The notes under the pieces: model-generated
What the model was told of the DNA's origin: nothing
Seen by the model: the letters and a program-made list of their open reading frames with translations, nothing else
The model's database searches: none
Origin: Blastomussa wellsi
Lineage: Eukaryota > Cnidaria > Anthozoa > Scleractinia > Plerogyridae
Reading direction: 5' to 3'
Assembly (NCBI GenBank): GCA_947652115.1
Contig: OX393571.1
Coordinates: forward strand, 14,759,360 to 14,823,359
Length of the DNA: 64,000 nucleotides
Position numbers and translations under genes: made by a program
Part shown: positions 47,001 through 59,634 of the stretch, one piece after another
Numbering within the stretch: the first letter of the stretch is position 1
Layout: each line of letters begins with the position of its first letter

Positions 47001-50000
47001 AATATACCTATAGATTACCAATTCAAAGTAAAAACTTGATGTTAATGTGTTGAGAAAAAGATTATTTTGCTCACCTCAGTCACATTTTTTAAACATAAAT
47101 TGGATAATATACAAATAGATATGTTATCAATTTAAAAAAAAAATAGTTTAAATGAACTTTATACAATATACCAGTTTATAACTTTTCAAACTTAATGTTT
47201 ACCTTTTGAATGTTTAAGATAAGGCATAACTTTATTCTGATGAGGTCTATCAGTCGACACACAGTTCCATCTGCAACAATCGCACTTATGGATCAAGATG
47301 AAAATTATGCAACTTTAATCCTAAATGTTATACAGGACAAAGTTTGAAGAGCTTAGATTATCGGTTAAAAAGCAATTACTTTAAGTTAAACTTCGGATTA
47401 AATACTGTTCTTGCATCGATAACAGTTTAGTGACAGTTCATGAAATTTTACTCTTTGTCTAGAGCGATCAGCAATCCCTTGGCTCATACACCCTATTTGC
47501 CAGATTGTGATAATTATTGACAAATATGTTTTTTTACTTTTTAATAAAGGGAAGTTCCACATAATTATCATATTTATCTACTTTATTCTAGTCTCGGTGC
47601 TCATTAGTCAAAATGTCTTTTAATTTGTGTCATCAAATGGTACTAAAATGATCAGTTCTCACATGCAGCTGGGAGCCATGCCAAGATGAACCACACTGTC
47701 ACAGCCTGACCTTTATTACCTTTACATACACTGGGAAGACTTCCAAAAAACAAGAACTCGGCTTGAATGTTTAAAAAACTACACCATTTAATTTGCGTAC
47801 ATCCTTGAAGCGGGACAAATTTATTGTGTTGTTTTACTTTTAAAGTGTCAACAGTTTTGTCTGGTTATGTCTCACTTTTGACCAATGAAATGTTTGTGGC
47901 CATGTCTCAAAACTGACAACGCTTTTGGTGGGATGCGTATTATAATAACTGCAACAGCGACAAGAAAAGTTAACATATTTGGGAGAAAGCTTTGGCTAGG
48001 AGTCGCCTTGGAGCAAGAAAAAATGCTTGATTCACTGATCCAAGGTGACTTGAAACCAGTCAAAACCGTTGATGTTTTGAAAGCAAAACTATGCGCTAAA
48101 TTTGTCACGCTTCAATGATGGATGCAAATGGTAGCAAGGATGGGCACACAACAACATGCACACATTTAGTGACCATTTCTCATTTTAATCAAGCAAGCTG
48201 ATGCTGGATATTAAAAAAAAGAATTGGCCTTTACCTTGGATGATGAATCCTCAACTGTCTGCAGTCCTGGTGAAATGATACAAGCCTGCCAAAACACAGC
48301 ATTGCAGCATTGCAGCTAGAATACAAATGTCCTTAATAGTGGAGGAGGGAGGACAGGGGGGTGGAAGCCTGGGAGAAAAGGGGATGGGAGGTGACAGGAA
48401 GGCAATAAGTGAGATTCCTTTTAAGGAGGCTCAAAAGGGTTTTCAGCCCCTTGCGCGTGCGCTTTCATAGCTCGCGTCAGCTTTGGATCCAAATTGCCAT
48501 TAAAGATGTGTGCGCTACATCTGAAATTCGCTAAACTGGAAATGAAATGTGCAAAAAACATTTCTTTTTATTTCTAAAATTAACTCGGTGACCTACCTTG
48601 ATTTTTTGCATGCGATTAACAATCAATACGCTTCTTCAAATAGAAAAGTTTAAGCAAAAATTGTCTAGTGGAATTTTTTGCAATTTATGAAATGCCTTTT
48701 TCAATATAATTAAATTTCCACCAGATAATTTTTTTAATATTGGCAGGCAAGATGTAGAATTAAGGGAGCTTTTAAATAAAGGAAATAAAAATGGCAGGTC
48801 ACCAACTTAGTTTTAAAGATAATTGCCAAAAACTGAAATTTTGGAGGTCTTGTTACTGGCGGGGTGTTGACATGGTAACTGCTATGACATCATTAACATT
48901 CTTAAAGTATTGCCCAACAACAGAGTTTTAAATCTACCGGTACTCATACTTTGCCCGAATGATCTTGAGCACTTTTCTGTTTTACAAGCACTACACTAGT
49001 GAGAAACTCTTTCGAGCCTCCTTAAAAGGTGGTGGGAACTGAAAAAATTGGAAAAAATTCACAACACTGCATAATATTTTGCAGTAGAAATGAAGAGGCA
49101 AAGGCCACTAAGGAAGGAAGGAATGAGAGCCAGGATTAAAAAGAAGTGTGGGGCTCAGATTCTCCCCCTCCCCCTCCCCCACATCACTCAGGCTTGCATC
49201 ACAAGATCATGGAGGGTAATTCACTTGCCAAACTTCCAGTTGCTCATACCCCTGGATGGCATGGTAGTTCATCCCAACCCCCTCCCCCACCCGTCTTGTA
49301 CTTTTTTTGCCCTGAGTGAACAGATTGTCGGTGCAAACATACTACAGGGATCCGGGCAAAGGTATACCTGCCAACTCTCACGCCTTAGGCGTGAGTCTCA
49401 CGCCTGCGAGCTGAAAACTTTGATCTCATGCCAACTCGCGCCTACGAACCAAATTCTCACGCCTGTATGGAAAATGTGAGCTGCGATAGCTCTAAATAAC
49501 ACATTTAAAAATATATGCAACTCCAAACAATGCGAGAAACGAAAATTTTCTGTAAAATGAATAAATGACGATTCTTTTCCTCGCGATTTCCGATTTTTGA
49601 AAGCAGACACTGAGGACGAGTCGCTGGGACACAAATCTCGTTTCCAGAGGCCGCGATCTTTTTGGTCTGCGGGATGTCATCGGAAACCTTCAAACGTCTT
49701 CCGAAATCTTCGTCCATATTCGGAAATTTTCGGAAATCATCGTGACATCTTCAAAAATCCAGGCTTCTCCGGGGTGACAGGTCTCACGCCTTTGGATAAG
49801 AACATGTTGGCAGGTATACAAAGGTTAGAGTGCTTGCCTCCCATGGTTTGAGTTTGTTGTTGGTTCTCACCTTTTCCTTGAAAAATAAGATACTTACATT
49901 CTGCCAATTCAACTGTTCTTCCCAGTTCAGTGGAGCAGTTCGCTTTTTCCCCTGCTTTGTGTGGTTGTCACCAAGTTCTGACATCATTTCCCTTTTCTTT

Positions 50001-51289
50001 TCTGTTCTGACAACTCCATTTTGACCAACTCTAACTTGCAAGTTATGCCTCAAAAGATTTGGCACACTTTCTCCTTTCTTAACATTAACTGAGTAACACA
50101 AAGGTTTAACATTCTTTGCATCACAAGCAAAGGCATCAATCACACCAACACTTGTTTCTTGCGGCAGGTTAAACCATGCAGTTGGTTTGTATTCAGATTC
50201 TTTTCCATGGTACTTTCCAAAAATGGATGCAGTGCGTGAAATATCAGTTGTACAACTTTCACTTTTTACTTCTGTATCGTTAGACAGTGTACAGCTTGGA
50301 CATGATTTAGTTTTTCTCCGCTGTATCTTGCCTCGTTGTCCATTTGTGGTCGATTTTGTTGTGGTACATTTCAGAATTTTTTTGTTTAGTTCTTTGTTCT
50401 GATGTTCTGAAGCTGCTGATCGCGATGCAGTTGATGCAGATGTTGAAAAGCATCTCGAAGATAGAGTTTCACTAGTTGTTCTGAAATAATTAATGACAGT
50501 TTTCAAGTACAATAAATTGCAATAAATTAAACCAGTTCAGTGTTTAGCTGTAAGTGTAGGGGGGGGGGGGGTGTTTCACAGATTTTATGTTCAAAAACAA
50601 TATGTTGTGGGCCATTCCATTTAATATCTGCACCCCTCCCATTGAGGGGTTGGGAAATCTGAGGGGGAGTTCAAAAGTTATTTCTGGGGGGCAGCTATGT
50701 CAGTGGCTTTGATCTCTTTCGTTTTCTGAAAGCGGGAATGTGTTGGCACTTTGATCTTGATTTCAAGAGCTATTTCTGGGGGGGGGGGTGCAGACGCCAA
50801 AGGCCCTCAGTAGGGGGGGAGGGGATATGCATATGGCCCATCCTTTCGTATGTTATCCTTAATCCAAATCATGACATATCACTCGGATGATTATTGTGTT
50901 AGTGATCATCCAATTTTACATGGAAGGTTGCCTTACAGGGCAATACAATCGTTACCTGACACTTGAGCGATAACTTAGTGAGCTCTTGTAACTGCAGGCA
51001 GATTCCTTTTCGGTGTCCCGCAAAGATCGCTCGGCTTTTTCTCGGGCAGCTTTGAGTTTAGCTTCTATGCCAGCGCGAAACCGCCCCTAGAAGTTTATAA
51101 TAAATAACATAAACAAACTGTGCGAAAGAGTCAACAACGTGTAATTAGCAAGGAATACAAGCTTAAAATCAATTTAATAGGTAACTCTTCCGTCGATCGC
51201 GAAGGATTACAAACCTTTGAGTGCTTGTAGTAGATCCTATCGGAAATCTTGTCAAGATCATTAAGTGTACTAATACATCGTGAAGCCAT
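44015..51289 (-). CDS. Uncharacterised 638-residue disordered protein
   Basis: Five exons in transcript order: 51289-51215, 51086-50956, 50480-49898, 48285-48235, 45091-44015 (1,917 nt, phases agree). I do not recognise the family. The N-terminus is basic and helical (FRAGIEAKLKAAREKAERS); the rest is Ser/Thr/Lys-rich and probably disordered. It has a CPSC pair near residue 125, PLNWEEQLNWQN near 252-263, RPHTAPSAPPSTPR and a final helix (ALVALRKQIRRDLAQQ). KRVSF (about 374-378) and KRVTF (about 539-543) fit the RVxF motif that docks protein phosphatase 1, suggesting a regulatory subunit; that is inference. The start is uncertain: an ATG at 51,390 in better context (ATATCATGG) opens a frame that joins this one only after a 2-nt shift near 51,355. 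Head-to-head with MAP3K1. Confidence 0.7.
45298..45865. mobile_element. Tc1-like MITE
   Basis: CAGTCCAAACAGCTCAAG at the left and CTTGAGCTGTTTTGACTG at the right, flanked by TA on both sides. Homology of the arms extends about 130 bp (GAATTCATTAA, TTGATTTCA, CAATATTCCATTC). CAGT ends and a TA target fit Tc1. It lies in the last intron of the 638-residue gene. Confidence 0.75.
48417..49029. mobile_element. MITE with CCTTTTAAGGAGGCTC ends
   Basis: CCTTTTAAGGAGGCTC (48,417-48,432) and its exact complement (49,014-49,029) bound 613 bp of AT-rich DNA. It lies in intron 3 of the 638-residue gene. No ORF; superfamily unknown. Confidence 0.7.
49363..49818. mobile_element. MITE with 13-bp TIR and 6-bp TSD
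   Basis: TATACCTGCCAAC at the left and its exact complement GTTGGCAGGTATA at the right are flanked by CAAAGG at 49,357-49,362 and 49,819-49,824. Inside, the self-complementary TCACGCC/GGCGTGA motif recurs. It lies in intron 3 of the 638-residue gene. Confidence 0.8.
50610..50840. mobile_element. MITE, GGCCATTCCATTTAATAT family, copy 2
   Basis: Shares ends and interior blocks (GATATTAAATGGAATGG inverted, TGAGGGG, AAAGTTATTTCTGG, GCCACTGACATAGCTG inverted) with 15,195-15,451. It lies in intron 2 of the 638-residue gene. Confidence 0.75.
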
Positions 51290-51804
51290 TAGTTCTTTGT
51301 ATAGGACATCGCTGAGTTGTAGTGTGTACAAGCTTTGTAGTAAATACTGTCTACACAAAGCACGAGTGTGTGATCACCAGAGGCGTCCATGATATTTGAT
51401 CCAGCAAGAATCATCTTTCAGCCTTGGTAAACATGCCACGCTGTCGAGATTGTGCAAAAATCGCGCCCAAGATCACGTTAATGAACTAAGAAATTCTTTC
51501 AAAAATTCAAAATGAAATGCAAATGACAAAAGGCTAATTGAAATTATTTATATGGTATCGGCCACCGCAGAAATTCGTATTGTTTTCTTGTCGCCAATGG
51601 CGACGAAATGGGAACTTCATAAAAACCTGGGTTTACCATATTTGGAAAAAGAGAGGCGGGAAAACGTGACAATTTTTGCGTTGTGATTGGTTGGAGATGA
51701 TGTAATGCACCCGCTTTGTTCTCCCGCCACACGGTCAAATTCCTTCTGTGGAACGACAAGAACGCGAGCGAAGTGAAGGGTTTGGAAGTGTATCTCCGGA
51801 TCTA
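51290..51804. promoter_or_regulatory. Divergent promoter region, 638-residue gene / MAP3K1
   Basis: 515 bp between divergent start codons, or 414 bp if the ATG at 51,390 is used. Contains CGCGCCC and CCCGCCACACGG stretches and an ATTGG (CCAAT) box at about 51,687. No TATA box is clear. Promoter role is inferred from layout. Confidence 0.4.
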
Positions 51805-54800
51805 ATGGCTGCCCAGAGCCCAACAGATGCAATTCTACCGCATTTGAAGATAGCTGGGAAACAGGGGAAAGAGATGCAAAAACCAGAAGAGGAGAGAAAA
51901 CCCACAGCGGCGAAAATAACGGAATCGACAAAGTGAGTTCTGGCTAGCTATGAAGTGTGTACAGCTCATATGTTGTGGTTTATTCTTTTTCTAAAAAATT
52001 TCAAGCCACTTTGATTTCTACTTCCCTTATTTTCAGATTATGGTTATGAATTTGAGACAATAGAAAATAAAAATTAAAATGGCTTGAAAAAGTTGAAACC
52101 AAAGATAAATTTTGACCACACAGTATGCATGTGTACTGTTCTAAATCAATTCGTATTCGTATATGAACGTACACAGCAGTTGGCAGAAAATATACTCCGT
52201 GTCAGGCAGTGCGGTTAGATTTCACCACTGCTTGTGTAGCTTTTACTTGCAGTACTCAAAATCTCTATCATAAATATTTTCGATTATGGATAATTTTCGA
52301 CCGCCGGACACAAAACCTGCCCAGCTGCCCTTGTCACAGCAAACAAAATAACCGATTGGCGTAAAAATACTGTTTCCTTTTTAATCAGGCCTATTTTAGA
52401 GGAACAGGCGCTTCTAAGAGAAAGGCTGAAAACAATGCCTACGTGGAAAAAAGATAAAGATCCAGCAACGAAGAGAAAAACACAACCTATGGTAAGAGAA
52501 CAGCTTGCAAAGTGACCATGTTGTGTTTTCTAGTAAGCTTGTATATTGGCCATCTTTTACTGAATTTTGTTCAGTTAAACTGAAATGATATGTATTATAC
52601 TTAAATTTATTGGTGTAAAATATGTCGTTTCGTAATTTACTTTATGGTACAGTATTTTAATCCCTCACACCTTAACGATTTTGGCAGTAATTATCGATGT
52701 GTTGATGTTTTGGTTTTGCAACGTGTGCGGCGTGTAGTTCGCGTGTCCCATAAAACATGCTGTTATCCATGACAAACGATTATTGATGGAGAATCTATGT
52801 AGGGAAGTTGAAATTTGCCAATATCGATTTGAGGAAAAATGGACTCTAGCTGAAATATATTTGGTTAGATGTAGTTAAATCCATTGTGCGATAATTACCA
52901 TTTGTATCAAATTTACTCGGACAAGTACATTTTTTTATTGTTGTCATTTCGAAATCGGAATGTAACGTCTATTTTTATCCTTTAAGAATGATTTCAAATA
53001 AAACGCATGGAAGAACATAATTTGTAGTGGTTGCTTGACAAATGCTTCTGATCTTTATTCCACAAGGAATGTTGTTTATTTGCAACTGCCGTTTGTTCAA
53101 ATTAAACCAGTTAATTATTAATGAAGTTAATTTTCTCCTTAAAGTCTGGCATACATCCTGGAATGTGCCAAAATACATTTTAAAAACTTGCACACTTCCA
53201 GACTTCTACTCTTTCTCATGGCCACACTGCCTACCCTTCCATATTTCCACACTGCTAAATGTCAGGTGCTTGAAATGAACTCCAGTGCACTCTCAGTACT
53301 TCATGTAATTTGACTTAAACAGTCCTGGGACCTTATGACTGTATTCTAGAGGATCATTACCACACAAGGGTCTCGTTGTATGATATTGTACAAATGTTAC
53401 TTAAAAGGTTAAATATGTACGCTGTATTGCTAAGGTTTTGTTCAAAAGTTTTGCTTACAAAAAACTCTTCTTTTGATGTTTTCACAATCTTAGGTTGCCA
53501 GGCCTCCTTCACCTGGAACAGCTGCTGGTACTAGTGCCAGGTCCCAAGCAGCTCAGGTTGGAACAATGGTTTGTCATAAAGTATTTTGCTCTATCTTAAT
53601 AGTTATGGAGAACGTGGTTATACAGTGGAATCCGGATTTTCGAAGCCTCAGGGGAAACGAAAATTGGATAATAATTGTAATTAATTGGATAATTATTAAT
53701 ATTACAATGACTTTTGATTCAAGTTATAAGAAGGTTTGAAAAATCTGAGGTTCAAGAAATTTGGGTGTCACTGTAGATAATTAGGAAGGTTTAAAGGAGC
53801 TACTTCATGATATTTTGAGTCATTTTTTTGTGATGAACCGAATTGCTCTTAAAATGTAGGAGACCAGAAAATAATAGTTTATTTAGGGAGAAAAACACCA
53901 AGGTAATACTGAACCAAAAAGGAACAAGGATGGTTAAGGCTGAAGGAGATTGAAAAATGTAGGTTAAATTTTTCAAAGTGCATAAACTGTGGCATGGCAC
54001 CTTTAACTTATCAACAATAGACGAGCGTGCATGGGGAAGATGCCTGATAGATTGGTGGAGCCAAGAACTGCCAACAAGTTTAACAGGTAACCTTGACAAC
54101 CCTGTGAGTGGAATCCACCCAGGAACCATTACACTGCTAATCAGTGGAAGCCTAACCACACTTTCCATTAGTTAACAGTGCCACATGTATTGTTGGGTTG
54201 ACTCTCTTGAATCCCTGATCTGTGAATTTGGCTTTATAATCGCTATCCAATATTTAAGGTTAGCATGAAATATCATGTGCAGTTCAAATCCATGGAAAGT
54301 CACTGAGAATTCAAAGTGGGTAGTAGGTCCCTCTTTCGGTTGTTTATAAGTTCAAAAGTAAATTCAATACCTTGCTGTGAGAGGAATGCTTTCAAGATCA
54401 GATATGACTGTAATTTAACTGTGATTTAATCTCTACCTTTTAGCCAGTAAAAGTACCATCTCCTCCAACACGTCGACGTACACCTGGTAGCTCACCTTCA
54501 AATTCTGTGTCATTCTCATTTCCACGGAGCTCATCGCCTGTATTTGAAGTATCAAATGAATTTAAGCGCAAGGTAGAGAAAGCCATGCGGGCAAGACTCT
54601 ACCTTTTACAACAGACAGGGCCAAACTCTTTCCTCATTAGTGGAGACTCACCTGATCATAAATTCCGAGTCATGATTGGACCACAGGTAAAAGCACAATT
54701 CAAATTAACAGTGTGTGATACAGTGACATAACGGTTAGCATAAGCAGTCTGGGTTTTGAGCACTGGCTTCAGTTATTGTGTGTGTCGTTAGGCAAGACTC

Positions 54801-57800
54801 TTACATGTAGTATGACTCTGTCCATCCAGGTGTGAAAAGATAAGGTAAAAAGGAAAACTCTACATGCATGTAGGAACCTAGTGGCCAATAAGCCATTTCC
54901 GAGTTGCTTTCTAACTCTGATTCAAAACAAGTCTTGGGGCACAACCTTTCATAAAGAAATGAGTTTGATTTTCAAGGCAAAAGGCATGCAAGTAAAACTC
55001 GTTTCCATACGAAAGGTTGTGCACCAAGACTCATCTTGAAACAGGAAACTCGGAAATGGCTTATTAAACCTGAGCTTATCCTGGTTTTCCTTAACATGAA
55101 GTGACTAGGAGTATTTCTACTCCCCCCTGGATGGGATGCTAGTCATCGCAGGGTTACCCCCCCGGTAACCATTTATACATGTGGGTGGAGAGAGACAAGT
55201 GCTATAAGAGTAAAGTGTTTGCTGAAAACACAACATAATGCCTTAGCCAGGGCTTGAACTTATATAGACCGCCCAATCTGGAGTCCAGTGCACTAACCAT
55301 GAAGCTACCGTACCCCCCGTGTCCAGGTTTTTAAATGAAACAAATTGTTGAGATTGTTCCTTTTTGATCTATGTGAACAATGTATGACCCATGCATGAAC
55401 CTTGAAAATGACATGGTTCTTACGTAGTGTGTATTTCCCACTCAAAAGAAAGGACAACACTTAACTCAACAGATAAGATGCAGTCTGTACTGTAGACAAT
55501 TAGAGGTTGTAAAATTGACTAGCACAGCATGCAAACTCTCTTTGTTAACATCTTGCAAACCGTCTCATGTTAAAACCAACTAATCTTTATTGTTTTCAGA
55601 GTTGTACTTGCACAAGACCACATTGCGTCCATCTTCTTTTTGTGATGTTGAGAGTTTTCAAACTGAAAGAAAATGATCCTCTTTTGTGGACCCTCAAATT
55701 GAAGAACTTTGAGGTAGGATAATGTTTGCACATTATCAAGGCTTGGGACAGTTTTTGTTCATTATAATGAGGTAGTGGTGGCGATTACTCAAATTTCACT
55801 GGTCTTGTTATCTTAACTTCTTTTCTGCATTGTCTTCTCTTAATGTACAATCTTGGATGAAACTAGTTGAGACAAACAAATTTCACACACTATTTGCGAC
55901 TGCCTTGACTTACAAGTGCATAAAAAGTGTTTCACTCTCCCCTCCCTGCTCAATGTTGTCTCACATGATTAACAATTCACTCGGCCTAGCTCTGGCAACA
56001 CAAAAAATTGTCAACATTGAAGCGGGTGAGATGGGTTGGACAATAGGAGCTGTGGTACCCAAATTGGTGGAAATTTGTACAGTTTTGTCTGTAAGAAAGT
56101 TCTTTTGTAAGACTAAAAATGTCTTGCATTCACAAAAGATGTACATGTGGGTCTCCTCCAGCTCACAAGATCTCAAACTTACAACTTCTACATGTAAATA
56201 AAGGTGACTGGCTGCTAGTGTAGGTTTGATTATCTCGTTTGATATTTAGTTCTGCTTCGAATTTTCTCCCAAAGGTTGAGAATTTACTTTCCAAGTTCCA
56301 CGCACGTGTTAAGTCACGCTTGCAAAAGAACACCAGCGGCCTGGTGAAAAATTCCCGGGCAAGAGGCCAACGAAGCACCCCACCATCAACCCCGGGCACG
56401 TCTAGTAGTCTTGGTGGATTATTACCTCAGGCACGCGAGGATGAAGAAGTGTGCCCGATATGCCTGCTGGAGATGGTAGAAGGGGAAAGTTTGACAAGCT
56501 GTAAAGATGGATGTAACAACAGACTTCATCAACACTGCATGGAAATATGTAAGTACACTATATGGAATTTTAAGAATCATGCGCCAACTAGCCACTTGTT
56601 ATGGTGCACTGCAGGTAATTTGCGGCTTGATAAATTCTTGTGGAATATCTATTTCAAATGCAAGTTTTTCAGAAGGTAGCTTTCTTTTGTAAAATGGTCA
56701 CCACTAGAAAAATTTTGGTTGCAAAATTAAGAAAAGCCTTTTATAAGTTTTGGAAGTATTTGTTTCTGATGCATTTGAGATCACATTCAGTTGGGCTGTC
56801 TCAAATATCAAAATGTTTTATCTCCAAATTGAAGCACTCTAACTTCTAGTAGAAAACAAACATTTGGCTACAAACATGCCCCCAGCAATTACTGACTATA
56901 ATATAGGATCATAAGTTTTGAATTTGAATTTTGATGTTGTCACATGAAAACACTCTCCAGGGGCCGCAGAATGCAAAAGACGGAGAGAAGCGCTCTTTTG
57001 TCCACTGTGTCGGAAGGCTTGGTCATCAGAGGCCTATGGGATGGAAAGGTATTTGTTTCTATCGAGTCTTGTTTTAAAATATGCCTGTTTAAGAGTATTT
57101 GGCTTGCGTAAAATAACCAAGGCTGCGCTCTAAGAAAAATGCCAGGGAAAAGTTATAAACTGGTTGATTAATGCTGTCTTTTCTCCTTCTGTCTGTGAAA
57201 TAATATAATATAATTAACTTGACGTTAACTTTAAGGCTTTTCATGTACACTACATGAAGCATAAGAATTGAGACGTTTTTTCGTGGATACTATATGAAGG
57301 ACCTAACAAGGAATAGTAGGAGACTTGACCAAACTTTTTTGGCCTATAAATTTTAATGTTCAGAATTGCATGGTTTTACCTTGTGAACGTCTATACAACA
57401 GAAGGAAACAAACTAAGAGAAAAAGAAAAAGAAATGTACTGTGTGAATGTTTTTTAAGTTGAAACTGAAAAACAGGGTTGGACATTAGCACTCGCCCGTC
57501 CATCTCCTGAGAAGAACAGACATGTTTGCTTGCAAACCGCACAGAGATTCATCAATAAAAAAACTACTTAAAATATATAAACTAAGTGCCTCCATTGTGA
57601 TTTCTTGTGGTTTAAGGTCTTGAACTAGTAATAGCCCTCGGTCTGCCAGGTGCTTGATGACATTGCAAGTGAATTGTTTTCCGGCCCGTACTTTTCCAGC
57701 ACTCTGACCAATGCGTGTTCTCCTGGTAACTTTAAAAATGGTGTGAACTGATCGCGGCCAAAATGTGGAAATATATTTCTGGAGTGTCTAAAGTTGTTGA

Positions 57801-59634
57801 CAAGAAAACGAACGAAAAAGCTAAAAGCTGCTGGTGATATAAGGGAATATGATAAGACAAGAACAAATCTAATCTGGGCGAGTGCATTTTGAGGGTTACC
57901 CGCCCAAGTGGCGAGTGTTCTTAAAATGACGTGTCCAACCCTGGAAAAAGGAGGTTTCCCAGCTAAGTTACTCGGAAAGTTATTCTTATCACATAAAGAG
58001 GGAAGCTGGTTCCCTCGTATGGAAGGGCTCTGCTAGAGCACAGCCTTGGAAATAAATGTTTCTGACTAATTTTATCTCCATTTTTTACAGTCCCTACCAG
58101 AATTATAGAGAGATCTTTTTGGATTTCTTTAGCGGCAGTACCTGAGGCTGTGTTCACACTTGCTCCCCCAGCACTGGTACCTATGCACCAGGAAAAAAGT
58201 GTGCTGTGTTCAGACCTGGTTCAGACACCAAAAACCGAGGTACCCAAGTACTGTCAAGTGCCCAAGTACAAGGTTGAGACTTTGTACCCGGGCACCATAC
58301 CCTGGCAACAAGTGTGAACACTGCCTGACACAACAACATATATCGTTACATCACAGAGCTGATAAAATAGAGCATACATGTACACTCTATCAAAGGGAAA
58401 CAGAACGAGAGTTCAAATTTGTTGTATAAGTCAAATTTAATCTTTTCAATTTATTGTTCTTTTCTGGGACTATATCCGAGTTTAAACATTTGTATGTCAA
58501 GACATACAGTTTCCATACATGTATTATGAAAGCTTCAACTGTTTTGTTTCGGCAGATCTCCAAGTCACAGTGTACGATCTGAATTGCCAAGTGTTGCAGT
58601 GCCATTAGGGACAGAGGAGGTCACTTTGCCACACTCAGACCCAGTACCAGCGGCCCAATTAGAACTGGCAAAACCCTGGATTGAGGTGTGTGGATATGGT
58701 GTAGGTCAAATTAAAATCTTCTCAGGTTAAATCTGTTTCAACCTGTAGATAACAGTTAATTGGATTTGCTTTTATGGAATTCCAGTGCTTTCAATAAGCA
58801 CCAACGGCCAATGAAAAGCATCGGCTACTTTGCTCTGCTTCTCTTGGAAAAGTTGGCTTCTTTTTGCCCAAAATTGAATAAATTAAAGAAAGATCCTTAA
58901 AACTACAGTCTGTTACTTTACTCAAACCAGCTGCCTTCTTCAAATTTCATTGAAATCCCTGGGATTCAAACAATTTTTTCGTCATTGAAAAACTGTTATC
59001 TTCAGGTTGAAGCAAATAAAACTAGGCTGGAAATAACCTTAACCTTTATTTTAAAAATGATTTGATATGGAACTGAAATTCAGAAGTACTATGATCCAAC
59101 AATGCGTTTTGTGAATAAATTTCCATCTTCTTACAGGCGTTTGGGGAGAACCTTGTGTGCTGTTTATTTTCTCGTGAGTGGAATGTACGAGAAACAGCTC
59201 TGCGCCGTCTAAGTAAGGACATCAACACTTTGTTTTTAGAAGGAAGCAGTGCACAGAACATGTCTGCCTTTGAAGCATGTTGTTCCCTGTTGTCCATGAT
59301 GTGTGGCGATCCTGTCTATCGAGTCTATGTGGCTGCCCTGGTATGCTAGTATTTATCAATTCAGTTCATCACATGAAAGATTATACTATTACTGTCCAGG
59401 AAGGGATCGCGTAATAGAGGATTTCAGTGTGTGAAAGTGCACCTTCCTGGTTGCCAGTGCAAATAAAACCAATTGCAGTTAATATTGATGGCAAGTGTTT
59501 ATTTTTTTTCAGAGAACTCTTCGTGTATTGGTGATGCATATGTCATACTCATCACAACAAGAAAAAAGGCAGCTTCAGAAATGCCTATTTGGTGTTGTGG
59601 AAGCCATATTAGCAAAGTGTGCAGACTCAAACAG
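51805..59634 (+). CDS. MAP3K1: MAP3K1 (MEKK1) homologue, N-terminal exons
   Basis: Ten exons join in phase and encode the first 493 residues: 51805-51932, 52389-52491, 53494-53568, 54444-54686, 55600-55713, 56275-56548, 56961-57048, 58556-58685, 59137-59340, 59513-59634. [20 protein letters not shown] followed by [20 protein letters not shown] is the SWIM zinc finger (C185, C187, C192, H194). [17 protein letters not shown]...HQHCMEIW...CPLC (from residue 281) is the RING finger. [20 protein letters not shown] onward begins the armadillo/TOG region. All three match vertebrate MAP3K1 closely. The protein is a MAP kinase kinase kinase with its own E3 ligase activity. The last exon ends in phase 2, so the gene continues; the kinase domain must lie past 64,000. 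Three or more MITEs and a SINE sit in the introns, and a YR retrotransposon follows exon 10. Confidence 0.93.
53623..53773. mobile_element. TA-flanked MITE with CAGTG ends
   Basis: CAGTGGAATCCGG...GTGTCACTG is flanked by TA on both sides (53,621-22, 53,774-75). The terminal pattern resembles pogo/Tigger derivatives. It lies in MAP3K1 intron 3. Confidence 0.5.
53905..54000. repeat. Dispersed repeat, copy 2
   Basis: GAACCAAAAAGGAACAAGG, ATGGTTAAGGCTGAAGG and TAGGTTAAATTTTTCAAAG match 12,590-12,715 in the same order. It lies in MAP3K1 intron 3. Confidence 0.4.
54891..55061. mobile_element. MITE, GGCCATTTCCGAGTT family, copy 2
   Basis: AGCCATTTCCGAGTT and AACTCGGAAATGGCT are exact complements, with TA on each side (54,889-90, 55,062-63). 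Arms continue as AAGTCTTGG and GGTTGTGC pairs. It lies in MAP3K1 intron 4, directly next to a SINE. Confidence 0.8.
55066..55320 (-). mobile_element. tRNA-derived SINE
   Basis: On the minus strand it starts GGTACGGTAGCTTCATGG with TTAGTGCACTGGACTCC, then TTCAAGCCCTGG as B box. The body (GGTAACCCTGCGATGAC, AGTCACTTCATGTTAAG) matches the SINE at 8,308. It lies in MAP3K1 intron 4. Confidence 0.7.
58147..58323. mobile_element. MITE with TGTGTTCACACTTG ends
   Basis: GCTGTGTTCACACTTG at the left is matched by CAAGTGTGAACACTGC at the right. GTACC/GGTAC motifs fill the centre. It lies in MAP3K1 intron 7. Confidence 0.6.
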
